In this document: positions 34,300 to 43,290 of the stretch, piece by piece | Layout: each line of letters starts with the position of its first letter | Numbering within the stretch: the first letter of the stretch is position 1 | Assembly (NCBI GenBank): GCA_034435435.1 | Contig: DAOTXN010000109.1 | Coordinates: forward strand, 39,645-103,644 | Direction of reading: 5' to 3' | Length of the DNA: 64,000 nucleotides | Source of the DNA: DAOTXN01 sp034435435 | GTDB lineage: Bacteria > Chloroflexota > Anaerolineae > S140-20 | Program-made: the position numbers and the translations under genes | Notes under the pieces: model-generated | The model's database searches: none | What the model saw: only the letters and a program-made list of their open reading frames with translations | What the model was told of the DNA's origin: nothing

Positions 34300-35988
34300 A
34301 TGACAAACCAGGACAACCTGTTCTGGAGAGGTAACCCAAACGGCCCCGGCCTACCACGCATCCTCATCGTCGATGACGATCCCGAAATCATCGAGATGCT
34401 CCAACACCTTCTGGAGCACAGCGCGTGCGAAATCGAAGCGCAGTATTCGGGCGAAGAGGCATGGCAGGCGTTGCTATCCTCTCAAGAAAAAGCCGGCGCC
34501 GAGTACGATTTGATCCTGCTCGACGTTATGATGGCCGAGATGAACGGCTTTGAGCTGTGCGAGCGGATCAAGCAGCACGAGCGATTTCGTTTCACGCCGG
34601 TGCTGATGATGACGGCGCTGGCCTCGGTAGACAACAAAGCGTTGGGATTGGGCGCCGGCGCCGACGATTATATCACCAAACCCTTCGACCCACGCGAAAT
34701 GCTGGCGCGGGTGGGGGCAATGCTGCGCATCCGGCGCATGGAACAAGAACTCCGCCAGCGCAACCGCGAGTTGGCTATCCTCAATACGATTACTCAAAGT
34801 GTCGCTTCGAGCCTGGACCTGAACCAAATCCTGACCAGCGCCATGAACGGCATCGCGGAAATTGTCAACGTGCAAGCCGGGTATCTGGTCTTGCTCGACG
34901 CCGAATCGGGTGAGCGCTGCGTCTATCAACAATTCACGCGCCAGGGTCATGCAGAGGCCGAGCCGAATATGCTCCAGGGCAATATTGTTGATTTTGTTAT
35001 GGACAACCGCTGCCCACTACTGATCAACGACGTCCCAGCAGACCCCAGGTTCTCCGGTCCGTCCGATGGGACCATCCGCTCGGTGTTATGCGTGCCCCTC
35101 GTGGTAAAAGATCAGACCGTGGGCGCGATCCAGGTCGTCAATAAGCACATCCTCCCCTTTGAGCAAAACGATCAAGATTTGCTCCTATCTATCGCGGCGT
35201 CGGTCGCCGCGGCTATCGAGAATGCGCAGCTCTATAGCGACCTGGCGCAGTCCACCAAAGAATTGGAACGCTCGCAGGCGCAACTCATCCAGGCCGAAAA
35301 GCTAGCCGCCGTCGGTCGCCTGGCGGCGTCTATTGCTCACGAAATCAACAACCCGCTACAGGCCATCCACAATAGCTTGCATTTAACTTTGCGCCCTACG
35401 TTATCGGAAGAAAAGCGCACGCGTTTTCTGGCCATGGCTCAGGAAGAGGTAGAGCGTTTGATGGATATTGTGCGGCGGCTGCTAGAATTTTATCGCCCTT
35501 CGCGCGGCCAACGCTCTGCCACCGACATTAACCGCGTTTTGGAAAACGTGTTGGCGCTGACGAACAAACGATTGCAACACGGAGGTGTAAAAGTAGAGAC
35601 GCGCCTGTCTCCGCGGCTACCGCCGCTCCATGTCGTGCCAGATCACATCGCACAGGTGTTTCTCAACATCGTGATCAATGCGGTGGAGGCCATGCGTCAA
35701 GGCGGCAAGCTGACCATTGAGACGTTTCCGTCGCCCGAGGCTCAATGGGTGGACATTGTTTTTACCGACAGTGGCCCTGGGATGGACGACGAAACCAAAA
35801 CGAGTATTTTTGAGCCATTCTTTACCACCAAAAGCACCGGTACCGGCCTGGGCTTGGCGATCAGCTATGGCATCATCGAGCGCCACGGCGGCCAGATCGT
35901 GGTCGAAAGTACCCCCGGGGTTGGCTCTACGTTTACCGTCCGGTTGCCCGCAAATCACATCGTTCGAACGCCAGAGGGGGGAGCATGA
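34300..35988 (+). CDS. REC-GAF-HisKA-HATPase histidine kinase
   Basis: 562 aa, soluble. The receiver domain (20-140) has acidic D25-D27 and phospho-acceptor D75 (LILLDVMM), with Lys in YITKPFDP. A helical linker leads to a GAF domain (about 165-320, GYLVLLDAESGERC..., VLCVPLVVKDQTVGAIQVVNK). The HisKA helix has SIAHEINNPLQAIHNSLHL with His347. The HATPase_c domain has NIVINAVEAM, DSGPGMDDETK, FEPFFTTK and GTGLGLAISYGI. The N-terminal receiver suggests input by phosphorelay from another kinase plus a GAF ligand. Its stop overlaps the next start by 4 bp (ATGA), so the response regulator encoded there is its likely target. Confidence 0.93.
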   Translation: MTNQDNLFWRGNPNGPGLPRILIVDDDPEIIEMLQHLLEHSACEIEAQYSGEEAWQALLSSQEKAGAEYDLILLDVMMAEMNGFELCERIKQHERFRFTPVLMMTALASVDNKALGLGAGADDYITKPFDPREMLARVGAMLRIRRMEQELRQRNRELAILNTITQSVASSLDLNQILTSAMNGIAEIVNVQAGYLVLLDAESGERCVYQQFTRQGHAEAEPNMLQGNIVDFVMDNRCPLLINDVPADPRFSGPSDGTIRSVLCVPLVVKDQTVGAIQVVNKHILPFEQNDQDLLLSIAASVAAAIENAQLYSDLAQSTKELERSQAQLIQAEKLAAVGRLAASIAHEINNPLQAIHNSLHLTLRPTLSEEKRTRFLAMAQEEVERLMDIVRRLLEFYRPSRGQRSATDINRVLENVLALTNKRLQHGGVKVETRLSPRLPPLHVVPDHIAQVFLNIVINAVEAMRQGGKLTIETFPSPEAQWVDIVFTDSGPGMDDETKTSIFEPFFTTKSTGTGLGLAISYGIIERHGGQIVVESTPGVGSTFTVRLPANHIVRTPEGGA

Positions 35989-36794
35989 ATGCGGAGCGAA
36001 CATTGGCAAAAGCCAAGATACTGGTCGTAGATGATGAACCGGCCGCGCGGTTGTCGCTGGCCGAGTTGCTGTTATTAGAAGGATACGAAGTCGTCTCAGC
36101 GGCCAGCGGCGAGGAAGCAGTCGGGCTATTGCCAGAGGGACCTTTTGATTTGGCGATTGTGGACCTCAAAATGCCCGGTATGGATGGCTTGGAGCTGGTC
36201 AAGACGTTTCAAGAGCGTTCTGCAGAAACGGTGATCATTATGCTCACCGCTCACGGGACCCTAGACACGGCTGTCCAGGCCATGCGCAAGGGCGCGCACG
36301 ATTATTTACTCAAACCGACCAACGTGAATGAAATTATGGTCAGTGTGAAAGCCGGGCTGGACAAACGCCGGCGCGAACTGCGCCGGCGCGAGTTGCTCTC
36401 GTTGATGCAGCATACTCTGGCTGCCATCACCGAAGAAACGCCTGTGCCCGCTGCCGAACCGCCGGCCATGACCGACCGCTTTTTGCAGGTCCGCGAGGTC
36501 TTGGTGGACCAGCAGAAACACCTAGCAATGCTGCGGGGAGAAGCCCTGGACTTGACCCCCACCGAGTTCAAGCTACTGATCCATCTACTTTCAAACCCCG
36601 ACCGCGTGCTAAGCCCCCAAGAGCTGGTTCGTGAAGTTCAAGGTTACGATGCTGATCACTGGGAGGCGCGCTCGATTATCCGCGTGCACGTCCGCCGCCT
36701 ACGGCAAAAACTCGAGCCGGACCCAACCGATCCGATATACATTGTCACGGTACGCGGAGCGGGCTATATGTTTGCTTCCAGACCCCTTATGTAA
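35985..36794 (+). CDS. OmpR-like response regulator (REC plus winged helix)
   Basis: 269 aa. The receiver has D16-D17, phospho-acceptor D60 (DLAIVDLKMPGMDG) and Lys in YLLKPTN. After a helical linker with a run of Arg (DKRRRELRRREL) comes a Trans_reg_C winged helix (LDLTPTEFKLLIHLLSNPDRVLSPQELV, then RSIIRVHVRRLRQKLEPDP and VRGAGYMF). The linker of about 60 residues is longer than in classical OmpR. Translation is coupled to the kinase gene by ATGA. It converges on the clp gene, 30 bp away. Confidence 0.93.
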   Translation: MNAERTLAKAKILVVDDEPAARLSLAELLLLEGYEVVSAASGEEAVGLLPEGPFDLAIVDLKMPGMDGLELVKTFQERSAETVIIMLTAHGTLDTAVQAMRKGAHDYLLKPTNVNEIMVSVKAGLDKRRRELRRRELLSLMQHTLAAITEETPVPAAEPPAMTDRFLQVREVLVDQQKHLAMLRGEALDLTPTEFKLLIHLLSNPDRVLSPQELVREVQGYDADHWEARSIIRVHVRRLRQKLEPDPTDPIYIVTVRGAGYMFASRPLM

Positions 36795-36824
36795 TGGTTC
36801 GTCCCGTTCATGGCGGTGCGGAAA

Positions 36825-39053
36825 TCAAGTCGGCTTTGATTGGGCAGTTTCAAGCGCCAACCCTTTTTCACCGACGTCGACGCAGATTTTCGTCCCCGGC
36901 GGCGGGTCGGCCTGCAACATAAAGTCGGCCAGAGGTTCGCGCACCCATTTGTTCAAGATGCGTCGCAGGGGACGCGCGCCCCATTCCGGATGGTCATTTT
37001 TATCTAGCAGCCAGGTCCGAGCGGCGTCGGTAACATCCAGGCTCAAGTCACGCGCCTCCAGCAGCTTTTGTTCCTTTTTGAGCATCAGTCCCAAAATGAG
37101 ACCCAGTTGCTCCCTCGAGAGCGGGTGAAAGAGGATGATTTCGTCCAGGCGGTTCAGGAATTCGGGTCGAAAGTGGCTTTTGACCTCGTTCATCACCAGC
37201 TCGCGGGCCGCTTCGCTGATGGTCGCCTCGATCAAGTACTCGGAACCCAGGTTACTGGTCAGCACGATGACCGTCTCGCTAAAAGAAACCGTGTTACCCT
37301 GGCCATCCGTCAGCCGGCCTTCTTCCAACACCTGTAAAAGAACATCCGTCACGCGCGGGTGGGCCTTTTCCACTTCGTCGAACAGCACGACCACGTAGGG
37401 CTGGCCGCGCACCGCGTCGGTGAGCTGGCCGCCGCCCTCAAAACCCACGTAGCCCGGCGGCGCGCCGATGAGCCGATTGACGCTGGCTTCGTTTTGGTAC
37501 TCGCTCATATCCAGTTCGATCGAGGCGTCTTCATTGCCGAACAAAAACTCGGCCAGGGCCTTGGCCAATTCGGTCTTGCCCACCCCGGTAGGGCCGAGGA
37601 AGAGAAAGCTGCCAATGGGTCGCTTGGGGTCTTTGAGGCCCACGCGGGCCGTCTTGATGGCGCGGCTGACGGCCTGCACGGCTTCGTCCTGGCCGATGAT
37701 GCGCCGGTGCAGGTGCGCATCCATTTGGGCGTAGCGGGCGCGCTGGTCGGCGCCCAGTTGGTCCACCGGTACGCCGGTCATCATATTGACGGCGCGCAAG
37801 ACGTCATCAGCGTCCAGCGATTTGTCGGCCGGCGCGCCCGGATGAAAGGCCAGGTCTTGCATGCCCGCCCGGACCAGGGCGCACGAGCGATGAAGTAGGT
37901 GTATGGCCGACGCAGGCAGGGGTTGTTCTGTCAGATAGCGCTGGGCCATTGTCGCGGCGGTTTGCAGGCTGTCAGGGGCGATCTGGATGTTGTATTCGTG
38001 CGTCAACTGGCTGCGGTGCACGTTCAAAATCGCCAGTGTCTCTTCGGCAGTGGCGGCAGGCACGCGCAACAAGTGGCTGTGTCCTGCCACGGCGCTGTCA
38101 GACGCCAGGTTTTCGTTATAAGCCGTCTCGGTCGTCGTGCCGATGAGCACCGGGTCGTGGTTGAGAAAGGCTTGCTGGATCTCGCGGGCGGCCTTGAGCA
38201 GGTCGGGGCGCATGGTGCGCTCGAAAAAGCGGTGCAGCTCGGGCAACATCAAGACGCCGCCGCGCGCCTGGCGCAGCCCGGCCCGCATAGCGCGGTCGGG
38301 CGCATCAATCAGGGCCGCTTCGGAGATTTGAATCAGCTTATCCATGTCCACCGGTCCTCTCCCCTCAACGATGAGATGGGACAGACTGGCGGCCAGGGAA
38401 CGCTTGCCCACGCCAGCTGGACCGATCAAGATCACGTGACGGTCTTGAGCCAGCGAGAGCAGGTTGATCAGCTCGCGCAACAGCGCTTCGCGGTAGTAGA
38501 GCGGCGTCAGCTCGCCCCCACGGGCCAGCGCCGCCCAATCGCGGGTGATCGTTTCGCGTTGGAGGGAGGTGTTCTGCAACACCTGGCTCATGGCGCTGGG
38601 CGTGACGCCGTGGCGCTGCAACACGCCCGCCGTCGAGACGCCTTTTTGCGACATGGCCGCCAGCACGTGCTCCGGGGCGACCTGTAGCTCGTCCATGGCG
38701 TGGGCGATGGTCAATGCTTCGTCCAGAACGATCACCAATTCGTCGGCCAGCGGGGTTTTGCCGCCATGATCGTCCTCCAGGTCCATGTTTGCGTCGCAGC
38801 CGGGATGGGTGCGCGTCAGTTGCTCGACCTGCCGCTCCAGGTCCGTCAGGTCGAAACCGCGCTCCTGGGCAAAGCCGCTCAAAACGCGCCGCGCCGGGCC
38901 CTTGGCGTCGCGGATGAGCGTCAAGAGTAAAAGCTCCGGCGTCAGCAGGCGCTGGCCCGTGCGGCGAGTCTGCAGGGCCGCGTCGGTCAGCGCGGTGGTT
39001 AACGCTGCATTGGGGATGCGCGGGCTAAGCGTACCACGTTTGTCTTGGGCCAT
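36825..39053 (-). CDS. ClpA/ClpC-like AAA+ unfoldase with a degenerate first ATPase domain
   Basis: 742 aa. The N domain (about 10-150, paired Clp_N repeats) is followed by D1. The D1 Walker A is GPAGVGKRS, with Arg where Thr or Ser should follow the Lys. The D1 Walker B is VLMLPELHRFF, with Pro replacing the Asp of the usual FIDE. D2 is intact: GPTGVGKTELAKALAEFL, VVLFDEVEKAHP, LTSNLG, and a C-terminal D2-small domain (GARPLRRILNKWVREPLADFML). No coiled-coil M domain is visible. The second ATG (39053) is chosen because GGAG is 7 nt upstream; the first ATG is at 39059. It probably works with ClpP or as a disaggregase powered by D2 alone. Confidence 0.9.
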   Translation of the reverse strand: MAQDKRGTLSPRIPNAALTTALTDAALQTRRTGQRLLTPELLLLTLIRDAKGPARRVLSGFAQERGFDLTDLERQVEQLTRTHPGCDANMDLEDDHGGKTPLADELVIVLDEALTIAHAMDELQVAPEHVLAAMSQKGVSTAGVLQRHGVTPSAMSQVLQNTSLQRETITRDWAALARGGELTPLYYREALLRELINLLSLAQDRHVILIGPAGVGKRSLAASLSHLIVEGRGPVDMDKLIQISEAALIDAPDRAMRAGLRQARGGVLMLPELHRFFERTMRPDLLKAAREIQQAFLNHDPVLIGTTTETAYNENLASDSAVAGHSHLLRVPAATAEETLAILNVHRSQLTHEYNIQIAPDSLQTAATMAQRYLTEQPLPASAIHLLHRSCALVRAGMQDLAFHPGAPADKSLDADDVLRAVNMMTGVPVDQLGADQRARYAQMDAHLHRRIIGQDEAVQAVSRAIKTARVGLKDPKRPIGSFLFLGPTGVGKTELAKALAEFLFGNEDASIELDMSEYQNEASVNRLIGAPPGYVGFEGGGQLTDAVRGQPYVVVLFDEVEKAHPRVTDVLLQVLEEGRLTDGQGNTVSFSETVIVLTSNLGSEYLIEATISEAARELVMNEVKSHFRPEFLNRLDEIILFHPLSREQLGLILGLMLKKEQKLLEARDLSLDVTDAARTWLLDKNDHPEWGARPLRRILNKWVREPLADFMLQADPPPGTKICVDVGEKGLALETAQSKPT

Positions 39054-39088
39054 ATTCATACTCCAAATAACGGACCAGGATCACCGAC

Positions 39089-39118
39089 AGTATAACACAC
39101 AGGGACCGCATGGCACAA
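39089..39118 (-). promoter_or_regulatory. Probable promoter of the clp-like gene
   Basis: Minus strand: TTGTGC (39118-39113), 18-bp spacer, TATACT (39094-39089). The -35 is weak. No HrcA-type inverted repeat is seen nearby. Confidence 0.5.
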
Positions 39119-39152
39119 GGGAGGGTCTCGGTAATCTGCGCGCCAGGCCCCA

Positions 39153-40403
39153 TCAGCGGGAGGCCTCTTTATCCAGGATTTGATCCACTCGTTCGGCGGC
39201 TGCGGCCAGCGCCGCGGCCGGGTCGGCCCCGGTGAACAGCGCTTCCTCGATAGCCAGCCCTATCTCGCGGCTGGCCGCGGCGTAGGCCGGGATGTTGGGG
39301 CGGGCGCGGGCGACGCTCATCTGGTCCAGGATCACGCGGGCGCGAGGTTCGGAAAGCAGGTATTGCTGGTACGCCTCTGAAGCGACGACAGAGCGCCGCA
39401 GCGGCAAGTAGCCCGTGGCGGCGCTCCAGCGCAGATTGACCTCGGAACTGGTCATCCAGGCAATAAAGGTCCAGGCGGCCGGCTTGTCCCGGCAGCTCGC
39501 CATCACGGCCAGATTGGCCCCGCCGACGCCGGTCGCCCGGCCCGCCGGGCCAGCCGGCAGCGGCGCGATCCCCAGGTTATCGCCCAGGGCCTGCACGTAA
39601 TAGCTGAGGCGGGCGGTCGAAGCCAGCGTCATGGCGATTTGGCCCTTTTCAAAACCCTCTGCGGGCGGCGCCAGGGGGATGCTGCCGGCCTCGACCATCG
39701 CTTGCCAGAAAGCCAGCGCCTGCACACCGGGAGGCTCGTGAAAGCGGGAGGCCGAAAAATCCCCGGCAAATATCTCGCCGCCGGCCTGCCAGAGAAAAGC
39801 AAACCAATAGTAAACGACGCCCTCGCTGGCTCGGAGAGGGAAAGAGAGTCCCCACCGGTCGGTTTGACCATCGCCGTCGGCGTCAACCGTCAGGGCGGCG
39901 GCGGCGGCGGCCAGCTCTTCCCAGGTTGCCGGAGGCGCGGTCGAGTCAAAACGCGCCCGATTGTAATACAGCGCAATGTTGCTCAAAGAAAAGGGCATGG
40001 ACCACACCTCGCCTGCATAAGTCGCTGTTTCCCAGGCCAGCGGCCACACGTCTTCCCGGTCGGACGCGGCGAGCCACTCCTCGATACGGGCGATGGCCCC
40101 GGCCTCAGCCAGCTCCGACGACCAGAATTGGTCGATCTGAGCCAGGTCGGGCGCAGCCCCGCCGGCAATGGCCGTGAACAGCTTGTCGCGCATGGTCCAC
40201 AGGTCGCCGCCATAGCTGGGTTGGACCAGGATGTCGGGGTGGGTGCGGTTGAACTCGTCTACCAGCGTCTCGAATTGCTCACCCAGGGCGCCTCCGTAGG
40301 CGTGCCACAGCGTCAGACGCACCGGGGCGGCGTCGCGCTCGGCCGGGCCGCACGCCGCTGTGGTGATGATGAGCATCAGGATCAGGCTCGGAATGCGTTT
40401 CAT
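39153..40403 (-). CDS. Sugar ABC transporter solute-binding lipoprotein
   Basis: 416 aa, SBP_bac_1 family. Signal with lipobox TAAC (Cys18), then RLTLWHAYGGALGEQFETLVDEFNRTHPDI, PDLAQIDQFW, WSMPFSLSNIALYYNRARFD, TWEELAAAAAALT, and KPAAWTFIAWMTSSEVNLRWSAATGYLPLRRS. The length and these blocks are typical of maltose- or glycerol-3-phosphate-type binding proteins. GAGGAG lies 6 nt before the ATG. It is the third gene of a permease-permease-binding protein operon; no ATPase gene is present, as is common when a shared MsmK-like ATPase is used. Confidence 0.92.
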   Translation of the reverse strand: MKRIPSLILMLIITTAACGPAERDAAPVRLTLWHAYGGALGEQFETLVDEFNRTHPDILVQPSYGGDLWTMRDKLFTAIAGGAAPDLAQIDQFWSSELAEAGAIARIEEWLAASDREDVWPLAWETATYAGEVWSMPFSLSNIALYYNRARFDSTAPPATWEELAAAAAALTVDADGDGQTDRWGLSFPLRASEGVVYYWFAFLWQAGGEIFAGDFSASRFHEPPGVQALAFWQAMVEAGSIPLAPPAEGFEKGQIAMTLASTARLSYYVQALGDNLGIAPLPAGPAGRATGVGGANLAVMASCRDKPAAWTFIAWMTSSEVNLRWSAATGYLPLRRSVVASEAYQQYLLSEPRARVILDQMSVARARPNIPAYAAASREIGLAIEEALFTGADPAAALAAAAERVDQILDKEASR

Positions 40404-40420
40404 GTTTCGCTCCTCGTTGA

Positions 40421-41221
40421 CTATCCGTCGTAATGGACCAGGCTCACGCCGCGCGCCAACCAGCGCTGCGTTCCCAGAAAAAGCAAGACGATGGGCAGGG
40501 CTGCTATCAACGCGGCGGCCATGACCACCGGCCAGTCGGGGCCGGCCTCGCTGTGCAGCAGCGCCAAGCCGACCGGCCAAGTATAACGCTGCGGGGTCTG
40601 TAGCACAATCAGCGGCCAAAGAAAGCTGTTCCAGGACCAGAGAAAGCTGAACAGCCCCACCGTCGCCAGCGCCGGCCGGGAGAGAGGCAAAAAGACGCGC
40701 CACAGCAAGCCCAGCCGCGAGCAGCCCTCCAATCGGGCAGCGTCCTCCAGCTCGGTCGAAAAAGCGATAAAATATTGGCGCAGCACAAACACACCAAAAG
40801 GGTGCGCCAGCGCCGGCGCGATCAAGGCGGCGTAGCTGTCGAGCCAGTGCAGCCGGCGCATGAGCATAAAGGTGGGTAGCAGCGTCACGTGCTGGGGAAT
40901 GATGAGTGTGCCCAGGAAGAGCAGAAACAGGGTATCGCGCCCTCGAAAGTGCAGCCGCGCAAATACAAAGGCCGCCAACGCCGCCGTTATCACTTGGCCG
41001 CTGGCGGTCAGCCCCGACACCAGCAAGCTGTTCACCAAGTAGCGGGCCAGGGGGGCCATGTGAGCCGCCCGCACAAACGCCGACCACGGCCTCGGTCCCC
41101 CGCCCAGCGCTGCCGCCAATGCCCAGCCGAACGGCGCCAGCGCCGCTCCCGCGCCCACCAGTAGCGCTGTGTGGACAAACAGCGTCCCCCTGTTAATTTG
41201 CCGACTTGCCAACCTGTTCAT
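40421..41221 (-). CDS. MalG-type sugar ABC permease
   Basis: 266 aa with six predicted helices: FVHTALLVGAGAALAPFGWALAA, then YLVNSLLVSGLTASGQVITAALAAFVFARL, FLLFLGTLIIPQHVTLLP, and the EAA loop (EDAARLEGCSRLGLLWRVFLPLSRPALATVGLFSFLWSWNSFLWPL). It starts within the stop of the MalF-type gene (ATGA overlap), which fixes the start at 41221. It forms the channel with that protein. Confidence 0.93.
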   Translation of the reverse strand: MNRLASRQINRGTLFVHTALLVGAGAALAPFGWALAAALGGGPRPWSAFVRAAHMAPLARYLVNSLLVSGLTASGQVITAALAAFVFARLHFRGRDTLFLLFLGTLIIPQHVTLLPTFMLMRRLHWLDSYAALIAPALAHPFGVFVLRQYFIAFSTELEDAARLEGCSRLGLLWRVFLPLSRPALATVGLFSFLWSWNSFLWPLIVLQTPQRYTWPVGLALLHSEAGPDWPVVMAAALIAALPIVLLFLGTQRWLARGVSLVHYDG

Positions 41222-42096
41222 CTGTGCGCCCACCTCTGAAACTGCTGCCACGTCAGCGGAAACAAGACCAGGAACAGCGCCCAGCCGATGGTCGCCCCAT
41301 AGCCCAGTTCGCGCAGGCCGATAGCCCGGTCGTACAGGTAAAAAGCCAGGGTGGTCGTACTGCGGGCCGGGCCGCCGCCAGTGAGCACGTAGACGGGCCC
41401 GAAAACCTGGCCGGCGAAAATGGCCCCGGTGATCAGGACCAGCGCGGTGGTGGGACGCAACAAAGGCCAGGTGACGTGGCGAAAGCGCGCCCAACTCCCG
41501 GCGCCATCTATGGCGGCGGATTCGTAAAAAACGCCCGGAATGGTTTGCAGGCCGGCCAAAAAGATCAAGGCATGATAGCCAGTGAAGCGCCAGACGTGGA
41601 CCAAGATGAGGGCCGGCAGCGCCCAGGCCGGGTCGGTGAGCCAGCCGGGCCCGGGCAGACCCAGGGCTTGCAGCCCTCGATTGACCGGTCCGAGCTGCGG
41701 TTGCAAGGCCCATTCCCAAAAGAGGGCCGCGACGACCGTCGAGAGAACGACCGGTAAGAAAAACGCCAGGCGGTAAAACGTGCTCGCCCGCAGAGGCCGG
41801 TTGAGCGCCAGCGCCAGCAAGAGGGCCAGGGCGGCGCTGGCGGGCACGCTCCCCAAAGTATACAGCGCCGTGACCTTGAGCGCGGCCCAAAACTCACGGT
41901 CGCCCAACAGTCGCATCCAATTACCCAAACCCACGAACTGCCGGTGGGGTCCCAGTAGAGGCCAGTCCCACAAGGACAAGTACAGGGAAAAGCCAATAGG
42001 AAGCAGGATAAACACGGCGGCGACGAGGGCCGTGGGACCAAGACCGACCAAAATGGCTATGCGGCTCTCGGAGAGCAGGTGGAGCGGGCGGCTCAT
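41218..42096 (-). CDS. MalF-type sugar ABC permease
   Basis: 292 aa. An N-terminal helix (AILVGLGPTALVAAVFILLPIGFSLYLS) precedes FVGLGNWMRLL, then five more helices and the EAA loop (VFYESAAIDGAGSWARFRHVTWPLLRP) that docks on the ATPase. It ends with LTGGGPARSTTTLAFYLYDRAI. It is first in the sugar operon behind a good promoter at 42126-42154. Confidence 0.93.
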   Translation of the reverse strand: MSRPLHLLSESRIAILVGLGPTALVAAVFILLPIGFSLYLSLWDWPLLGPHRQFVGLGNWMRLLGDREFWAALKVTALYTLGSVPASAALALLLALALNRPLRASTFYRLAFFLPVVLSTVVAALFWEWALQPQLGPVNRGLQALGLPGPGWLTDPAWALPALILVHVWRFTGYHALIFLAGLQTIPGVFYESAAIDGAGSWARFRHVTWPLLRPTTALVLITGAIFAGQVFGPVYVLTGGGPARSTTTLAFYLYDRAIGLRELGYGATIGWALFLVLFPLTWQQFQRWAHR

Positions 42097-42125
42097 TTCA
42101 TATCGCCTTTGTCGAATGGCAGGCC

Positions 42126-42154
42126 ATTGTATATCAGCGCGGGGGAACTGTAAA
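42126..42154 (-). promoter_or_regulatory. Promoter of the sugar ABC operon
   Basis: Minus strand: TTTACA (42154-42149), 17-bp spacer, TACAAT (42131-42126), 30 bp before the first permease ATG. Confidence 0.75.
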
Positions 42155-42192
42155 GAGAAGGCCAGTGTGCTCGCAGCGCAGCGGCGCGCGTG

Positions 42193-42221
42193 TTGTCAGA
42201 TGGCGGGATTTCACATATACT
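42193..42221 (+). promoter_or_regulatory. Promoter of the second oppDF pair
   Basis: TTGTCA (42193-42198), 17-bp spacer, TATACT (42216-42221). It lies back to back with the sugar-operon promoter, 38 bp between -35 boxes, and supports a start for oppD downstream of the ATG at 42190. Confidence 0.75.
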
Positions 42222-42285
42222 TATGCACCTGCCTGGAGCGCCAGAGGGGCAGTTTTCAACGCACGTCGGAAAGGAGACACCCACA

Positions 42286-43290
42286 TTGTCCGCTCTGCTC
42301 GAGATCAAAAATCTTTCTACCCACTTTTACACTCAGGATGGCGTCGTCAAGGCCGTGAACGGCATTTCTTACACGATGGGCGAAGGAGAAACACTGGGCA
42401 TCGTGGGCGAGAGCGGCTGCGGCAAAAGCGTGAGCATGCTCTCGGTGATGCGGCTCATTCCCCAGCCCCCCGGCAGAATCGAGACGGGCCAAGTGCTGTT
42501 CTGCGGGCGCGACCTGCTCAAAATCCCTGACGACGAGATGCGTCGCGTGCGCGGGGCCGACATCGCCATGATCTTTCAGGACCCGATGACCTCGCTCAAC
42601 CCGGTGCTGACGGTGGGCTTTCAGATCATGGAGGCGCTCAAGCTGCACCAGGGCATGAACACCCACCAGGCCCGCGAGCGCTCGGCAGAATTATTGAGCA
42701 TGGTGGGCATCCCCAATCCCGCGGACCGCCTGGACGATTACCCACACCAATTCTCCGGCGGCATGCGCCAGCGGGCCATGATCGCCATGAGCCTGTCGTG
42801 CAACCCCAAGCTGCTCATTGCCGACGAGCCGACCACCGCGTTGGACGTGACGATTCAGGCGCAGATCATCGACCTGGTCAAGCGGCTGCAAGAGCAGTTG
42901 GGCATGGCCGTGATCTGGATCACTCACGACTTGGGGGTGGTGGCCCGGTTGACCAGGCGGGTGATCGTGATGTACGCCGGATACATCATCGAAGACGCGC
43001 CGGTCAAAGAGCTGTACGGCGCGCCGCGCCATCCTTATACCATCGGGTTACTGGGGTCGCTGCCCCGGCTGGACGAAGCGCCGGGAGCCAAGCTGCTCTC
43101 CATTCCCGGCCAGCCGCCCGACCTGGTGGCCTTGCCGCAGGGCTGCCCCTTTGCGCCCCGGTGTGGCTTTGCCGTGGAGCGCTGTCTGAACGAAAACCCA
43201 AGCCTGGAAATCGTCAGTCCCCAACACAAGGTGGCATGTTGGGAACACGCACGCACCAAAGGAATATGGAACAATGGGCAACATGGCTGA
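42286..43290 (+). CDS. Opp/DppD-type ATP-binding protein (second copy)
   Basis: 334 aa. Walker A is GESGCGKS, Q-loop IFQDPMTSLNPV, signature FSGGMRQRAMIAM, Walker B LLIADEPTTALD, H-loop ITHDLGVVARL. The C-terminal HPYTIGLLGSLPRL and GCPFAPRCGF close it. A TTG start at 42286 is proposed: AAAGGAG lies 10 nt upstream, the conserved LLEIKNLSTHF follows, and the only upstream ATG (42190) precedes the promoter. It overlaps the OppF gene by 17 bp. No permease or binding protein of this class lies beside it. Confidence 0.9.
   Translation: MSALLEIKNLSTHFYTQDGVVKAVNGISYTMGEGETLGIVGESGCGKSVSMLSVMRLIPQPPGRIETGQVLFCGRDLLKIPDDEMRRVRGADIAMIFQDPMTSLNPVLTVGFQIMEALKLHQGMNTHQARERSAELLSMVGIPNPADRLDDYPHQFSGGMRQRAMIAMSLSCNPKLLIADEPTTALDVTIQAQIIDLVKRLQEQLGMAVIWITHDLGVVARLTRRVIVMYAGYIIEDAPVKELYGAPRHPYTIGLLGSLPRLDEAPGAKLLSIPGQPPDLVALPQGCPFAPRCGFAVERCLNENPSLEIVSPQHKVACWEHARTKGIWNNGQHG

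Noticed and set aside
42190..42285. N-terminal extension of the second OppD protein from the ATG at 42190
   Set aside because: The ATG lies upstream of the promoter at 42193-42221, and the extra 32 residues are not conserved; TTG 42286 with AAAGGAG fits better.
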